Made by a program: the position numbers and the translations under genes. From Flavobacterium crassostreae (GTDB lineage: Bacteria; Bacteroidota; Bacteroidia; Flavobacteriales; Flavobacteriaceae), in assembly GCF_001831475.1 (NCBI RefSeq), contig NZ_CP017688.1, forward strand, positions 1,240,001 to 1,304,000: a stretch of DNA of 64,000 bases, in the 5' to 3' direction. Shown one piece after another: positions 1 through 8,771 of this stretch. The notes below the pieces were generated by a model. It searched no databases. It was not told the origin of the DNA and saw nothing but the letters and a program-made list of their open reading frames with translations. Within the stretch, counting starts at the first letter, position 1; the number at the start of each line of letters is the position of its first letter.

Positions 1-1
1 A

Positions 2-502
2 CCCTATCTGCATAGTTCTAAAATAGTGCGAAAGCATTTTGAAAATGAAAAAGATTTTAACGAACTCTACTACATTCCGTTTTACAGGTATTTGAAATAT
101 GAAACTAAAATCGGGTTTCGAGAAACCTTTTTTACAGCCATTCAAAAAAAATCAAGACTGTTAGAAAACGGAGGCTACTACTCCTTAGGGAAAACCAAAG
201 GGAATATGAAAAACAATATTGTGAACCTAAACCCGCTGCCACACAATACCTATTACCAAGAAATAAAAGGGTTATGCAAGGCCCATAACATTCGTTTTAT
301 TGCCATCATGACACCAATGTGTGAGAATGTAACGGGCATGAATTATTTTGACAAAGTACATAAAGCCTATCCAGAGATTCACAATTATGAAAATGCGGTG
401 GTAGAGAACCGCTATTTTTCTTCTTGTGGACACCTCAATGATGTTGGGGCAAGGCTTTTTAGCAGCATTATACTAAATGATTTTTTTAAAAACCAAAAAT
501 GA
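2..502 (+). CDS. SGNH/GDSL-type hydrolase-like protein, C-terminal part (cut by window edge)
   Basis: The reading frame is open to the left edge, so only the C-terminal part is visible; the GTG at 26 is probably internal. After a region with no recognisable motif there is an alternating helix/strand pattern (IRFIAIMTPMCENV) and a C-terminal GHLNDVGARLFS block, which resembles the last conserved block of SGNH hydrolases and the transferases that acylate polysaccharides. The His is present, but the Asp usual three residues before it is a Ser here. It overlaps the next glycosyltransferase by 4 nt (ATGA), so it belongs to the polysaccharide operon. A role in glycan acyl modification is inferred from family and context. 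Confidence 0.55.
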   Translation, partial: PYLHSSKIVRKHFENEKDFNELYYIPFYRYLKYETKIGFRETFFTAIQKKSRLLENGGYYSLGKTKGNMKNNIVNLNPLPHNTYYQEIKGLCKAHNIRFIAIMTPMCENVTGMNYFDKVHKAYPEIHNYENAVVENRYFSSCGHLNDVGARLFSSIILNDFFKNQK

Positions 503-1644
503 AAATAGCCTTTCTTACTCCAGAATACCCACACGCTCTCACGGGCAATTCCGGCGGCATAGGTACTAGCATCAAGAACCTAGCTACAGGGCTTGTAGCG
601 GCTGGATGCCAAGTGCGTATTTTGGTGCACGGCCAAGCACAAGATGCGGTTTTTGAGGAGGATGGTATCGTGGTTCAGCGCATTAAAAACATCAAGATTA
701 AAGGAGTTTCTTGGTTTTTTACCCAAAAAAAAATTCAAAAAATCATTAATCAATTGCACCAAAACAACCAAATTGATCTAGTAGAAGCGCCAGATTGGAC
801 TGGTATGACCTCTTTTATACGTCCCAAAAAATGCCCAATAGCGATTCGGTTGAATGGCACCGATACCTATTTCTGTAATTTAGACCAACGCAAGGTAAAA
901 TGGAAAAATAAATTTCATGAAAAACGGGCCTTACAAAAGGCAAATGCACTGCTCTCTGTGAGCGAGTTTACCGCCCATAAAACCAATGCTGTTTTTGGTC
1001 TTCATAAAAAGTTTACCATTATACCTAACTCCATTGATGTAGCTGCTTTTGATCCAAACCAAAATAGCACTGTTGTGCCCAATTCGGTTTTGTATTTTGG
1101 GAGCCTTATCCGAAAAAAAGGATTGCTAGAACTGCCTTTAATTTTTAATAAATTAGTCCAAATCAACCCAGAGGCACAATTGATTTTGGTAGGTAAAGAT
1201 GTGCCCGATATTATTTCGGGTTCCAATTCCACCTGGAAAATGGTGCAACAGCTCTTTACGCCAGAAGCATTGTTGCGTGTCCATTATTTGGGAGCGGTAC
1301 CGCATTGTGAAATTCAAACCCACATAAATGCCGCAACAGTTTGTGTTTTTCCGTCTTTTGCCGAGGCGTTGCCAGTCTCGTGGATAGAAGCCATGGCGTT
1401 GCAAAAACCCATTGTAGCTTCGGATATTGGTTGGGCTACAGAGGTTATTGAAGATGGCATAAACGGGTTTTTGGTGCACCCAAAAGCACATTCGCGTTAC
1501 GCCACTAAGATAAATATGCTGCTTGAAAACGTCGCTTTGCAGCAAAAAATAGCTTTGGCCGCCAGAGAAAAAGCAATAACAAAATTTGGTATTGCCGTTG
1601 TGGCAAAGCAAAGCATGGCTTTTTATAAAACCCTAATTCCATAA
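499..1644 (+). CDS. glycosyltransferase family 4 (GT-B fold)
   Basis: 381 residues, the usual size of a retaining GT4 enzyme. The N-terminal Rossmann half begins MKIAFLTPEYPHALTGNSGG, with the glycine-rich acceptor-side loop. The C-terminal half carries the nucleotide-sugar signature: VLYFGSLIRKKGLLELP, then VFPSFAEALPVSWIEAMA with the paired Glu residues of the EX7E motif, then VIEDGINGFLV. The ATG overlaps the stop of the preceding gene (ATGA), suggesting translational coupling. It acts in the cytoplasm on a lipid-linked glycan; donor and acceptor sugars cannot be read from the sequence. It ends in TAA at 1642-1644, in the same frame as the following gene. Confidence 0.9.
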   Translation: MKIAFLTPEYPHALTGNSGGIGTSIKNLATGLVAAGCQVRILVHGQAQDAVFEEDGIVVQRIKNIKIKGVSWFFTQKKIQKIINQLHQNNQIDLVEAPDWTGMTSFIRPKKCPIAIRLNGTDTYFCNLDQRKVKWKNKFHEKRALQKANALLSVSEFTAHKTNAVFGLHKKFTIIPNSIDVAAFDPNQNSTVVPNSVLYFGSLIRKKGLLELPLIFNKLVQINPEAQLILVGKDVPDIISGSNSTWKMVQQLFTPEALLRVHYLGAVPHCEIQTHINAATVCVFPSFAEALPVSWIEAMALQKPIVASDIGWATEVIEDGINGFLVHPKAHSRYATKINMLLENVALQQKIALAAREKAITKFGIAVVAKQSMAFYKTLIP

Positions 1645-1647
1645 AAT

Positions 1648-3183
1648 TTGCTTTTTATATACCATACAGATACCGCTATTTCGAGGGTCGAAAACGCATT
1701 AGGAGAACAAGTTGATTTTGATACTACGGCTACTGTCTCAAGCGGGTTACAACAAATAGCCCGTAAAAATCCGCAAGCTACTTTGGTATGGTGTCGGGTT
1801 GCTTATGCGCCTTATTTAAATATTGCGGCTTTACCAACCGTATTTCACCACCCTAAATTACTGCTCTCTTTTGACCCAAATAGTTCCTCTTTTTTGGGAG
1901 ATTGTATTGGTTATGTAGACGAATCGTTGTTTGTGAATGTAAATAAAAAAGTACGGTTCCCTACTTGGCAAATGAGTAGTGCTGTAGGGATGGTTCATGC
2001 TTCGGTGTTACTAAAGCTAAGCGAGATTGCTTGTCAGCAGGATTTGGACTATTATTTAAATTCGGTAGCAAAGGTAGCCATGCCCAAAGGCTTGCTGTGC
2101 TATTCAGAGCCTAAATTACTTTTGGACCAGAACCATAGCAAAGACCTAAAAAAGTCCCTGTTTGTTTTGTTTCGATTTGTACAACAACATTACAAAACCC
2201 GTTGGGTATTTTTGCTGTTTCTGAATTTGTTGTGGTACGAAAACAAACTACCTTTTTTACCTTTTTTTCTTTCGTTTTTTTATAAAAAGAGAACAAGAAC
2301 TAAGATAGATTTAGAGGATATAAATGGTGTTTCAAACAAAAATGAGGTTCAGCAGAAAACCATCGATGTTATTATTCCTACCATTGGCAGAAAAAAATAT
2401 TTACACCAGGTTTTAAAGGATTTAGCAAAGCAAACAATAGTGCCACAAAAAGTGGTGGTTGTAGAGCAAAACCCGATGGATACTAGTGTTTCGGAATTAG
2501 ATTATTTGACAACAGAAAGCTGGCCATTTAAAATAAAACATATTTTTACGCACCAAGCAGGAGCTTGTAATGCCAGAAATCTAGCCTTGCAAGAGGTAGA
2601 AAGCGAATGGGTTTTTATGGCCGATGATGACATTGTTTTTGAGGCTGATTTTTTGGAGAATAGTTTTCTTGCGATAGAAAAGTATGGGGTGAGTGCTGTT
2701 TCGGCTAATTGTTTAAGAGAAAACGAAAAAAACAGTTTCAATACCGTAGTGCAATGGCAAAGTTTTGGTGCGGGTTGCAGTATTGTTAGAAGTCACGTTC
2801 TAAAAAAAAGTGCATTCCGGATGGGGTATGAGTTTGGTTATGGTGAGGATACGGACTTTGGGATGCAAATTAGAAACCAAGGGACGGATGTATTGTATTT
2901 GCCAGAACCTAGGATTTTGCATCTAAAAGCACCGGTAGGCGGCTTTAGAACCAAACCCATACTAGCCTGGCAGAAGGATCAAATCCAGCCCAAACCGTCT
3001 CCTACGGTAATGCTATTTCAAATAAACCACAAAACAAAACAGCAAAATCTTGGCTATAAGACCATTTTGTTTTTTAAATATTACCAACACCAATCCATTA
3101 AAAATCCCTATACTTACTTTTTGGTTTTTAAAAAACAATGGAACAAAAGTCTTTATTGGGCTGCTAAATTAAACCGTTTATAA
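1648..3183 (+). CDS. two-part protein with C-terminal glycosyltransferase family 2 domain, probable TTG start
   Basis: 511 residues from a TTG start. No ATG occurs in frame until about residue 108, and an in-frame TAA (end of the preceding gene) lies only 3 nt upstream, so the TTG at 1648 is the best start. Residues 1 to about 230 form a domain I do not recognise, with a hydrophobic stretch near 185-212. A GT-A fold GT2 domain follows: TIDVIIPTIGRKKYLHQVL at about 238, the metal-binding FMADDDIVF with Asp326-328, and GYGEDTDFGMQIR late in the domain. One nucleotide separates it from the next GT2 gene. The role is assembly of the surface polysaccharide repeat unit; the specificity is unknown. 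Confidence 0.85.
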   Translation: MLFIYHTDTAISRVENALGEQVDFDTTATVSSGLQQIARKNPQATLVWCRVAYAPYLNIAALPTVFHHPKLLLSFDPNSSSFLGDCIGYVDESLFVNVNKKVRFPTWQMSSAVGMVHASVLLKLSEIACQQDLDYYLNSVAKVAMPKGLLCYSEPKLLLDQNHSKDLKKSLFVLFRFVQQHYKTRWVFLLFLNLLWYENKLPFLPFFLSFFYKKRTRTKIDLEDINGVSNKNEVQQKTIDVIIPTIGRKKYLHQVLKDLAKQTIVPQKVVVVEQNPMDTSVSELDYLTTESWPFKIKHIFTHQAGACNARNLALQEVESEWVFMADDDIVFEADFLENSFLAIEKYGVSAVSANCLRENEKNSFNTVVQWQSFGAGCSIVRSHVLKKSAFRMGYEFGYGEDTDFGMQIRNQGTDVLYLPEPRILHLKAPVGGFRTKPILAWQKDQIQPKPSPTVMLFQINHKTKQQNLGYKTILFFKYYQHQSIKNPYTYFLVFKKQWNKSLYWAAKLNRL

Positions 3184-3184
3184 A

Positions 3185-4183
3185 ATGAAATTTGCCTTAA
3201 TTATATGTACCTATATGCGTCCAGAACCTTTGCTGAGGTTGCTAGAGTCGGTACAGAAGCAAACGCTATATCCAGACAGAATTTTAATAATAGATGGCTC
3301 TACCGATGTTGCAACGGAGGCAATTTTGCAGCAGCATACCTTTAATAATTTAGACTATTTTAAGGTCACTGCACAAGATCGTGGCCTAACCAAACAACGG
3401 AATTATGGTATAGCACGCGTAGCAAATGGCATAGATGTGGTTTGTTTTCTAGACGATGATACCGTGCTCGAAGAGGATTATTTGGAGCAAATACGAAGCA
3501 CCTATCAGCAATATCCAGATGCTGTAGGCGTAGGTGGGTATATTAGTAATGAAATCAAAAGTGAATTTGTAGGCTATGATTATCAGCCTTCCAGGGATGA
3601 ATATTATTTTGACGGTTGGAAACAAAAAGAAGGAAGCCGTTTTGTGATGCGTAAAAAACTGGGTCTCGATAGTGATTGTCCACCTGGATATTCGTCTATG
3701 TATTCTCACGGGCGCAGTGTGGGCTTTTTACCTCCGAGTGGCAAAGTGTACCCCGTCGAAATGTTGATGGGAGGCGTTTCTTCTTTTCAGAAAACCGTTT
3801 TCAATACTCAGGTTTTTTCTACTTATTTTGAAGGATATGGATTGTATGAAGATGCCGATTTTACGCTAAGAGTCTCTAAAATGGGGCAACTGTATTTGAA
3901 TACTGCTGCTAAATTAAAACATTATCATGATGCAGCTGGTAGGCCAAATCCATATCATTATGGCAAAATGGTGGTACGCAATGGTTGGTATGTATGGCGT
4001 ACCAAAAATCCCAAACCAACAATCCAACACCAATTAAAGTGGCACGCCATCACGATTTTATTGACTCTCATTCGGTTTACAAATGTACTCACAAGCAGTT
4101 CCAAAAAAGAAGCCCTTACGGAAGCTCTTGGCAGAACCGTAGGTTGGTGGAGTTTGTTGTTAAATAAACCAAGAAGGAACTGA
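3185..4183 (+). CDS. glycosyltransferase family 2 (GT-A fold)
   Basis: 332 residues. The GT2 domain starts at once (ALIICTYMRPEPLLRLLESV), with the nucleotide-binding Asp in ILIIDGS, the metal-binding FLDDDTVLEEDYL (Asp90-92) and the acceptor-site YGLYEDADFTLRVSK. The C-terminus (ITILLTLIRFTNVLT) is an amphipathic or membrane-associated helix, as in many rhamnosyl- and galactosyl-type GT2 enzymes. It starts one base after the upstream stop, so it is in the same operon. A 34-nt gap follows, the largest so far in this cluster. Confidence 0.9.
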   Translation: MKFALIICTYMRPEPLLRLLESVQKQTLYPDRILIIDGSTDVATEAILQQHTFNNLDYFKVTAQDRGLTKQRNYGIARVANGIDVVCFLDDDTVLEEDYLEQIRSTYQQYPDAVGVGGYISNEIKSEFVGYDYQPSRDEYYFDGWKQKEGSRFVMRKKLGLDSDCPPGYSSMYSHGRSVGFLPPSGKVYPVEMLMGGVSSFQKTVFNTQVFSTYFEGYGLYEDADFTLRVSKMGQLYLNTAAKLKHYHDAAGRPNPYHYGKMVVRNGWYVWRTKNPKPTIQHQLKWHAITILLTLIRFTNVLTSSSKKEALTEALGRTVGWWSLLLNKPRRN

Positions 4184-4217
4184 TTTTGCGTTTATTAAAA
4201 AAATAAAGAAGGTAAAT

Positions 4218-5177
4218 ATGCTGATTACAATATTAAATATTCCGAATTATTGCTCTTCTTATTATTTGTACGGGTTGAGCCAAGAGTATACAATTCATTA
4301 TGTATTGGATACTCGTTTTAAGAAATACAACAATACCCCGCTATTAATTTTTAGAGTAAATGATAAAATTGCGGTTATTGATAATAGAGATCCTATGGGG
4401 GTAATTCAAGAACTTTACGAACAATCGAGTGTGTATTTTGTTACAAACAAGCATAAAGAACTGGAGTCTTATAAACAGATTAATGTAAAGCCCCTCTTTC
4501 CACATTATCCAATTAATATTTTACCACTCTATACGAGACTTTTTGGATTGAATTTATTTCGTTTTTTTAAACCCAAAGAATTGGCTCGGGAAGTATATAC
4601 ACAATTTAGACGCCCATCGTTTAGAAATCATAAATATTCGGACACTAAAGATACTTTTGTTTTTTTTAGTGCAAATATTTGGAAAAAAGAACCAGTAACC
4701 AATGAAATTAGAGCGGCCTTTATTAAATATTGTAAGCAAGATATAAGATTGCACTTTAAAGGCGGATTTGTACCTAGGTCGGATGGAAATAATTATGGAT
4801 ACGATGCGGTTGTGAATACTGAAAAATATTCTGCAAAAACGTTTTCTAGATTAAGTTCCAAATCTCTTATAGGTTTCAACAATCCGGCAGTTTGCGATGC
4901 CGTTAGTTGGAGACTTGCAGAATATCTTAACTTTGGAGTTTTTGTTTTGTCTTTTCCTTTCAAAATTGATTTTCCAATCAATTTACATCCCATGCATAAT
5001 ATACATGTTGTATCTTCAACCCAAGAATATGAAACGGTGGTCAATAAAATTTTAGAACAAAAGACGTATCATGATACGATTGCGCGCAATGGCAAAAAGT
5101 ATTTTGACGAATTTTGTACACCAAGAGCACAAGCTAAATATATTGTTGAATTGATTTGTAGCCAATGCAATTTTTAA
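4218..5177 (+). CDS. putative glycosyltransferase-like protein, family not recognised
   Basis: 319 residues, more AT-rich in appearance than its neighbours. The N-terminus (MLITILNIPNYCSSYYLYGL) and a block near residues 150-165 (DTFVFFSANIWKKEP) alternate like a GT-B fold. The C-terminal third (SLIGFNNPAVCDAVSWRLAE, then YLNFGVFVLSFPFKIDFP) resembles the sugar-nucleotide-binding part of Glyco_trans_1_2-type proteins, where an Asn/Arg and a small-residue turn precede a strand. No DXD or EX7E motif is evident. It overlaps the next GT4 gene by 13 nt, which places it firmly in the polysaccharide operon. Glycosyltransferase activity is inference from fold pattern and context. Confidence 0.6.
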   Translation: MLITILNIPNYCSSYYLYGLSQEYTIHYVLDTRFKKYNNTPLLIFRVNDKIAVIDNRDPMGVIQELYEQSSVYFVTNKHKELESYKQINVKPLFPHYPINILPLYTRLFGLNLFRFFKPKELAREVYTQFRRPSFRNHKYSDTKDTFVFFSANIWKKEPVTNEIRAAFIKYCKQDIRLHFKGGFVPRSDGNNYGYDAVVNTEKYSAKTFSRLSSKSLIGFNNPAVCDAVSWRLAEYLNFGVFVLSFPFKIDFPINLHPMHNIHVVSSTQEYETVVNKILEQKTYHDTIARNGKKYFDEFCTPRAQAKYIVELICSQCNF

Positions 5178-6280
5178 TTATCACGAGTGTTCCGCATATA
5201 AAAGAAGCGCATCAGTATTTTGCGTATGCACCCTATGTTCAGGAAATGAACCTTTGGGCAAAACAAGTAGACCAAATCCAGATTCTAGCTCCTTTGTCCA
5301 GTAAAAAAAGATCCGCAATAGATACCAACTACCAGCACCATTGCATTAAAATTCAGCCTGTTTATAGTTTTGATGTAACGACCATAAAATCGGCTATAAG
5401 AGCTTTTTTTTGTATTCCGATTAATTGTTTACGCCTATTTAGAGCCATGCAAAAAGCAGATCACATCCATTTGCGTTGTCCCGGAAATATTGGATTGTTG
5501 GGATGTATAATGCAGCTTTTTTTTCCGAATACGCCTAAAACGGCTAAATATGCCGCTAATTGGGATCCCAAAGCAAAGCAACCTTGGACCTATATGCTGC
5601 AGCAAAAAATACTTCAAAATACTTTTTGGACCAAAAACATGCAGGTTTTAATTTATGGCGCCTGGGATGGGCAAACCAACAATTGCAAATCCTTTTTTAC
5701 GGCAAGTTATTTTGAAAACGAAAAGGAGGATTTAAAGATTAAAGATCTGAGATCTAAGGTGGGTTTTGTTTTTGTAGGAGCTTTGACAAAAGGAAAAAAC
5801 CCTTTGTATGCCATCCAATTAGTCGCAGAAATGTTCTATAAAGGCTTTGATGTAAGCTTAGATTTATATGGCGAGGGCATAGAACGAAGTAATTTAGAAA
5901 ACTATATTTTAGAAAATAAATTAGAGCCAATAATAACTCTAAAAGGAAATCAAAACAAAGCAACCTTAAAAAAAGCCTACCAACAAAGCCATTTTACACT
6001 GCTTCCTTCGCAAAGTGAAGGTTGGCCCAAGGCAATTGCCGAGGCTATGTTTTGGGGCTCTGTGCCTGTGGTTACTGCTGTTTCCTGCGTTACGGATATG
6101 TTAGATAACGAAAAAAGAGGGGAGTTGTTGGCCATGGATTGGAATCTAGATATTCTGAAACTAACGGCTGTTCTACAAAACAACATGGCCTATAAGATAA
6201 AGCAAAAAAAAGCTTTTGATTGGTCCCAGCAATACACGCTGGATTTTTTTGAAGCTGAAATAAAAAAAATACTATTTTAA
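5165..6280 (+). CDS. glycosyltransferase family 4
   Basis: 371 residues. The N-terminal half is atypical, without a clear glycine loop. The C-terminal half is clearly GT4: VGFVFVGALTKGKNPLYAIQ, the VSLDLYGEGIERSNLE strand-turn, then FTLLPSQSEGWPKAIAEAMF with the EX7E glutamates, then a Pro-Val-Val strand. The start lies inside the previous gene (13-nt overlap) and the stop TAA shares its last A with the next ATG, so translation is probably coupled on both sides. It is a sugar transferase of the surface polysaccharide; the sugar is unknown. Confidence 0.85.
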   Translation: MQFLIITSVPHIKEAHQYFAYAPYVQEMNLWAKQVDQIQILAPLSSKKRSAIDTNYQHHCIKIQPVYSFDVTTIKSAIRAFFCIPINCLRLFRAMQKADHIHLRCPGNIGLLGCIMQLFFPNTPKTAKYAANWDPKAKQPWTYMLQQKILQNTFWTKNMQVLIYGAWDGQTNNCKSFFTASYFENEKEDLKIKDLRSKVGFVFVGALTKGKNPLYAIQLVAEMFYKGFDVSLDLYGEGIERSNLENYILENKLEPIITLKGNQNKATLKKAYQQSHFTLLPSQSEGWPKAIAEAMFWGSVPVVTAVSCVTDMLDNEKRGELLAMDWNLDILKLTAVLQNNMAYKIKQKKAFDWSQQYTLDFFEAEIKKILF

Positions 6281-7362
6281 TGCGTATTGTACAAATCATA
6301 GACTCTCTAGAGGCGGGTGGAGCAGAGCGTATAGCAGTTCAGTATGCCAATGCGTTGTCGGACAAAATTGCTTTTTCAGGATTGGTGGTTACCCGAAAAG
6401 AAGGTCCTCTGCTAAAAACGATTGCAAAGAATTGCTCGTATTTGTTTTTAGCCAAAAAAAAGGCCATGGATTGGAAGGCAATTTTGAAATTACGAAACTA
6501 TATACGCCACAACAAAGTAGCAATGGTACATGCGCACGGTACTTCTTTTTTTACGGCAGTTTTATTAAAAATAAGTTGTCCTTCTATAAAAATAATTTGG
6601 CACGAGCACTATGGTGCGCGCCAAGACCAATCTACACTAAATAATTTAAGAATAGTATTTTGTTCTTTATTTTTTAGGGCAATTTTTGTGGTAAACAAGC
6701 CCTTGGTTGGTTGGGTAAAACAAAAACTCTTTTGTAAAAAAGTGTTTTATATCCCTAATTTTGCTGTTTTAGATTTAGAGAAAACACCTTCAACCGTTTT
6801 AAAAGGAACCAAAGGCAAACGGATTGTGTGTGTAGCCAATCTCAAAGATCCCAAAAATCATTTGGCACTTCTGGTGGCTTTTGAGTCTTTAGAACTAAGT
6901 GCCTTAGGGTGGAGTTTGCATTTTGTTGGCAAAGATTACCAAGACAACTATTCGGATACACTAAAGGATTTTCTGGTGACCAATAATTTATCAGAATCGG
7001 TATTTTTGTATGGACTCAAAAAAGACATTTCGTCCATTTTGGCACAAGCCACAATAGGTGTTTTGGCATCCACCTCTGAGGGCTTTCCGGTTAGTTTGTT
7101 AGAGTATGGACTCATTGGATTGCCTACTTTATGTGCCAATGTAGGGGCTTGTTCGGAGATAATAAAAAACACTACAACCGGCTTGCTTTTTGACCCTAAC
7201 AACACCGAAGATTTAAAAAACCAATTGCATAAAATTATTTCGGACGTCCGTTCCCGAAACCAATTTGGGGTATCTTTGCAACAACTAGTGCTTAAGGAAT
7301 ACAGTCCGGAGACGGTTTTAAAACAATTAATTGCTAGATACGAAGAGATACAAAATGACTAA
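6280..7362 (+). CDS. glycosyltransferase family 4
   Basis: 360 residues. The N-terminus MRIVQIIDSLEAGGAERIAV is the classic GT4 acceptor-domain start with the GGAER loop. HAHGTSFFTAVLLK and HEHYGARQDQS follow. The C-terminal domain has RIVCVANLKDPKNHLALL, then IGVLASTSEGFPVSLLEYG with the EX7E glutamates and TTGLLFDPNN. Its ATG overlaps the upstream stop by one base, and its own stop overlaps the start of the downstream polymerase gene by 8 nt. Confidence 0.9.
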   Translation: MRIVQIIDSLEAGGAERIAVQYANALSDKIAFSGLVVTRKEGPLLKTIAKNCSYLFLAKKKAMDWKAILKLRNYIRHNKVAMVHAHGTSFFTAVLLKISCPSIKIIWHEHYGARQDQSTLNNLRIVFCSLFFRAIFVVNKPLVGWVKQKLFCKKVFYIPNFAVLDLEKTPSTVLKGTKGKRIVCVANLKDPKNHLALLVAFESLELSALGWSLHFVGKDYQDNYSDTLKDFLVTNNLSESVFLYGLKKDISSILAQATIGVLASTSEGFPVSLLEYGLIGLPTLCANVGACSEIIKNTTTGLLFDPNNTEDLKNQLHKIISDVRSRNQFGVSLQQLVLKEYSPETVLKQLIARYEEIQND

Positions 7363-8704
7363 GCAAGAAATTACCTATATCCAATTAGTACTTTTTCATG
7401 CAGGAATTGGTTTCCTGATTTTTCTATTTCCGTTTGTGTCCAAAATTTACGGCTATTCTATTTTTGTTTTCGGGCTTTACTATGTAATAAAAACCCACAA
7501 CCGAAACAATGAAGTGCTATTAGTTGCTGCATATATTGTGGGCAGCGAAGTCTTTTTGCGCATGACAGGAGGAAATCCGTTGTATGAAATTTCTAAATAC
7601 GGAGTGATTGCTTTTATGTTGCTAGGCATGCGCTATGCTGGGTTTTCAAAAGGGGCTTTCCCATACTGGATTTTTTTATTACTATTAATTCCGGGAGTGA
7701 TTATGGCAACGTACTCTTTAAACTATGACTCCGATATTAGAAAAACCATTGCATTCAATATATCCGGTCCGGTATGTTTGGGGATCGCCTCTTTGTATAC
7801 CTTTAGAAGAAACGTTACGTTTAAACAAATCAACAACATTCTTTTGAGCATTGGGCTTCCCATTGTATCGTGTATGGTGTATTTGACTTTTTATACTCCA
7901 AATGTTCAGGATGTAATCACCAGTACCCAATCTAATTTTGAAACCTCTGGCGGGTTTGGTCCCAACCAAGTAGCTACTTTTTTGGGTTTTGGAATGTTTG
8001 TGTTTTTTTCTCGAATGATTTTAGAATCTAAAACCAAACTCCTGGTTGCCATTAATCTCATTGTGGCACTAAATATGAGTTATCGTGGGATAGTCACTTT
8101 TTCTAGAGGAGGCATGATTACTGGTTTTTTGATGGTGGTTTTGTTGTTCTTTTTTTTGTATTACAAAACAAACAGCAACGGAAAACTAAAATTGAGTTTT
8201 TTAGCGCTTTTGTTAGCAGTAGCCACAATGGCTGTTTGGAGCTATACTTCTTTGCAAACCGATGGATTAATCAACAAACGTTATGCCAATCAAGATGCCG
8301 CAGGTAGAGCCAAAGAAAGCCAATTTACTGGAAGAGAAGATATCGCTCAAAATGAGTTGAATACTTTTTTAAAAAACCCACTATTTGGCGTAGGTGCTGG
8401 AGTTGCCGCAGAGCTCAGAGAAAAAGAAATCGGAATAAAAGTGCTCTCCCATGACGAAATTACCAGAATGTTGGCAGAGCATGGCTTGTTAGGTCTCCTT
8501 GGATTAGGAATTCTTTTTTTGACCCCGCTAATTTTATATTTTGAAAACAAGTTCAATCTCTATTTGTTTTGCTTTGTGGTGTTTTGGTTTTTGACCATCA
8601 ACCATGCTGCCATGCGAACTGCAGTTCCTGCTTTTGTATATTCTTTATCCTTACTCCGGGTACAATTGGTGCCTTCTTTAAATAAGGATACCAGCTTAAA
8701 ATAG
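7355..8704 (+). CDS. O-antigen polymerase/ligase family membrane protein (Wzy/WaaL type)
   Basis: 449 residues from the ATG at 7355; an upstream in-frame TTG at 7331 would only lengthen the overlap with the previous gene. About eleven hydrophobic helices are visible. The conserved C-terminal block of the O-antigen ligase superfamily is present: FTGREDIAQNELNTFLKNPL, then FGVGAGVAAE, then SHDEITRMLAEHGLLGLLG, with the His and Glu seen in Wzy_C proteins. It should act at the periplasmic face of the inner membrane, polymerising or ligating the lipid-linked repeat units made by the neighbouring glycosyltransferases. Polymerase and ligase cannot be told apart by sequence alone, but the position favours Wzy. 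Confidence 0.8.
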   Translation: MTKQEITYIQLVLFHAGIGFLIFLFPFVSKIYGYSIFVFGLYYVIKTHNRNNEVLLVAAYIVGSEVFLRMTGGNPLYEISKYGVIAFMLLGMRYAGFSKGAFPYWIFLLLLIPGVIMATYSLNYDSDIRKTIAFNISGPVCLGIASLYTFRRNVTFKQINNILLSIGLPIVSCMVYLTFYTPNVQDVITSTQSNFETSGGFGPNQVATFLGFGMFVFFSRMILESKTKLLVAINLIVALNMSYRGIVTFSRGGMITGFLMVVLLFFFLYYKTNSNGKLKLSFLALLLAVATMAVWSYTSLQTDGLINKRYANQDAAGRAKESQFTGREDIAQNELNTFLKNPLFGVGAGVAAELREKEIGIKVLSHDEITRMLAEHGLLGLLGLGILFLTPLILYFENKFNLYLFCFVVFWFLTINHAAMRTAVPAFVYSLSLLRVQLVPSLNKDTSLK

Positions 8705-8771
8705 CTTTTTAATAATTAGCGCATAAATTTAAATCCAAAACACTAAATTGCCACAAAAGTACCGTACCATA

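Noticed and set aside
1153..1611. 152-residue minus-strand frame opposite the first GT4 gene
   Set aside because: Antisense shadow; the plus-strand gene carries the EX7E motif and overlaps correctly with its neighbours.
5754..6299. Minus-strand frames opposite the GT4 genes at 5-6.3 kb
   Set aside because: Short, hydrophobic and wholly antisense to genes with clear motifs.
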